Source: Nitrospiria bacterium (GTDB lineage Bacteria > Nitrospirota > Nitrospiria > Nitrospirales > UBA8639). From it: DNA of 6,714 bases. The notes below the pieces were generated by a model. The model saw only the letters and a list, made by a program, of their open reading frames with translations, was not told where the DNA came from and searched no databases. The translations under genes were made by a program, and so were the position numbers. Where the stretch lies: positions 1-6,714 of the forward strand of contig JAUIKP010000182.1 of the NCBI GenBank assembly GCA_030430725.1, read 5' to 3'. Shown piece after piece: positions 6,093 to 6,714 of this stretch. Positions within the stretch are counted from its first letter, which is position 1; each line of letters opens with the position of its first letter.

Positions 6093-6165
6093 GAGCCGAT
6101 TATATCACGCATTCGGCTCAAGAATGTAAAAATTATGAGCCGAATAAAGAGTTTATTCGGCTCAT
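6092..6165. promoter_or_regulatory. Two equal-sized dyads, four TGAGCCGA half-sites, over the fic promoter
   Basis: Half-sites are TGAGCCGA (6092-6099), TCGGCTCA (6113-6120), TGAGCCGA (6136-6143) and TCGGCTCA (6157-6164), all identical. Each dyad is 8-13-8 and the two are 44 bp apart, so sites recur every 21-23 bp on one DNA face. The upstream dyad is longer, with 14-bp arms ATGAGCCGAATAAA (6135-6148) and its complement (6152-6165) around GAG. The start-proximal dyad covers the -10 box and the fic ATG. Repression, perhaps by Fic's own winged helix, is the natural reading but is inferred. Confidence 0.75.
6099..6107 (-). promoter_or_regulatory. Extended -10 promoter of fic, predicted leaderless
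   Basis: The minus strand reads TGATATAAT (6107-6099), a consensus -10 with the extended TG. No good -35 is found at 16-18 nt. Six bases separate TATAAT from the fic ATG, so a start at the usual +1 position falls on the A of the ATG at 6092, giving an mRNA without a 5' leader. Confidence 0.6.
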
Positions 6166-6237
6166 CGCCAAAATTTAGGGGAATATGACGGGATGAGCTT
6201 CGACGGACATTTTGCGGGCTACCATGAAGGCGCTGAA

Positions 6238-6475
6238 GTGACAATTGAGTGTTGCCGGGTTTCGGCCCGGCAGCCGAGCCACTTTTGTTTTAGCAAAAGT
6301 ACCAAACAACCGTCGCGCTCTCCGAGACGCACCACCCAAATTGACGTCCAGCCTGGCCAGATCGGATAGGGCGGACGCGGGACTTCGGAGGCGGACCAAC
6401 TCGCAGGGCTCAAACAAGGTCCGCCAGGTGATGAGAGCGTCCGCCCTTGGCCAGTCAGCAGGCGTCAGTAAAAAG
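6238..6475 (+). repeat. Dispersed structured repeat, copy C (best-formed stems)
   Basis: It carries the same blocks as copies A and B, with an insert of about 25-30 nt between the 5' hairpins and the 3' stem. The A/T hairpin is ACTTTTG (6281-6287), loop TTTTAG, CAAAAGT (6294-6300). The 3' part is a nested stem: outer GGGCGGACGC (6369-6378) with GCGTCCGCCC (6437-6446), inner GGCGGACC (6390-6397... right base 6397) with GGTCCGCC (6418-6425), an 11/11 internal loop, and the 20-nt loop AACTCGCAGGGCTCAAACAA. All stem bases pair. Open frames running through it on both strands are the repeat read as protein. Confidence 0.85.
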
Positions 6476-6482
6476 GAAGTAA

Positions 6483-6566
6483 GGTACTCATGCCAACAAG
6501 AATTTGAATGTCTATTACCGACAACTGCACGATGTGATCATTCAGGAAATTTCAGGACTTTCTTAG
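6483..6566 (+). pseudogene. Remnant resembling the C-terminus of the serine hydrolase
   Basis: A 27-codon frame between TAA (6480-6482) and TAG (6564-6566) ends YYRQLHDVIIQEISGLS. The intact hydrolase in this window ends FRPKLHDAIIQELGA. Over 26 nt (6523-6548 against 3869-3894) 22 bases agree, and three of the four differences are silent third-position changes, which points to shared coding ancestry rather than chance. There is no start codon or room for the other 330 residues, because repeat copy C lies directly upstream. It could be the leftover of a paralogue or of the original gene end displaced by an insertion. The match is short. Confidence 0.4.
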
Positions 6567-6630
6567 TGACAATGGCAGGAAACCTGAATTTCCCCAAAAC
6601 GAAATGGAATCTGACTACATGGTGGAATAG

Positions 6631-6714
6631 AGGATATCACTTATAGACCTTACTGCGATGGGCAATGACATGAACCGTCATATTGAACTCGGCTGGATTT
6701 ATGGTGTAAAGCAC
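6631..6714 (+). CDS. Possible reading frame running off the window edge, unrecognised
   Basis: After TAG 6628-6630 a frame stays open to the window end. It contains ATG at 6658 and 6670 and reads MGNDMNRHIELGWIYGVKH from the first. No Shine-Dalgarno is visible before either ATG. The ELGWIYG text faintly recalls the helix region of nucleoside 2-deoxyribosyltransferase-like or TIR-like folds, but 19 residues are too few to assign. It may be a gene start, a remnant or nothing. Confidence 0.2.

Noticed and set aside
6245..6646. 133-codon open frame over repeat C and beyond
   Set aside because: The first part is translated repeat, and the rest is in a different frame from the hydrolase-like remnant, which has the better coding evidence.
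1..6714. CRISPR array, tRNA, rRNA, transposase or integrase
   Set aside because: No regularly spaced short repeats, no recognisable tRNA or rRNA motifs, and no open frame with recombinase or transposase features. The three long repeats are too few, too long and too far apart for CRISPR.

Overview
The window looks like a bacterial chromosome of moderate GC, split between a conserved housekeeping block and an accessory block. The housekeeping order is pgeF (ylmD-like), yggS (ylmE-like), yggT (ylmG-like), divIVA. It recalls the ylm/divIVA division cluster of Gram-positive bacteria, but without sepF and ylmH. Together with the sequence style and a downstream serine hydrolase, it suggests a Nitrospira-type (Nitrospirota) organism. 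This placement is an inference from gene order and protein style only; no taxonomic marker is present.

Layout. 1-500: 3' part of pgeF, cut by the window edge. 501-991: no gene; a weak hairpin, dispersed repeat copy A (about 655-860), a 9-bp inverted repeat and a likely promoter for yggS. 992-1741: yggS, whose start codon is unclear. 1742-1966: no ORF, but a promoter-like element, a foldable segment of about 110 nt and a hairpin before yggT; this is a candidate small RNA or leader. 1967-3906: yggT, divIVA and a SxxK serine hydrolase in one direction with 21-23 nt gaps, probably one operon. 3943-4520, opposite strand: a vapBC-type toxin-antitoxin pair with promoter and dyad. 4521-4982: no gene; the vapBC promoter, about 110 nt with nothing recognisable (4597-4711), repeat copy B (about 4712-4922) and a short spacer. 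4983-6092, opposite strand: a Fic AMP-transferase with an N-terminal self-inhibitory motif and a C-terminal winged helix. Upstream of it are two equal-sized operator-like dyads and an extended -10 promoter predicted to give a leaderless mRNA. 6093-6714: these control elements, repeat copy C (about 6238-6475), a short remnant resembling the serine hydrolase C-terminus (6483-6566) and possibly the edge of another reading frame (6631-6714).

How it fits together. YggS (PLP homeostasis), YggT (membrane protein) and DivIVA (coiled-coil cell-pole/division scaffold) form a conserved growth and division neighbourhood. From 3907 on, the DNA is accessory: two post-translational or RNA-targeting stress modules (VapBC and Fic), with the Fic gene bracketed by direct copies of a structured repeat. 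A divergent duplicate of the hydrolase 3' end at 6523-6548 marks the far side. The most interesting signals are the repeat family, whose stem arms are kept by paired base changes, the four evenly phased half-sites at the Fic promoter, and the candidate RNA between yggS and yggT.
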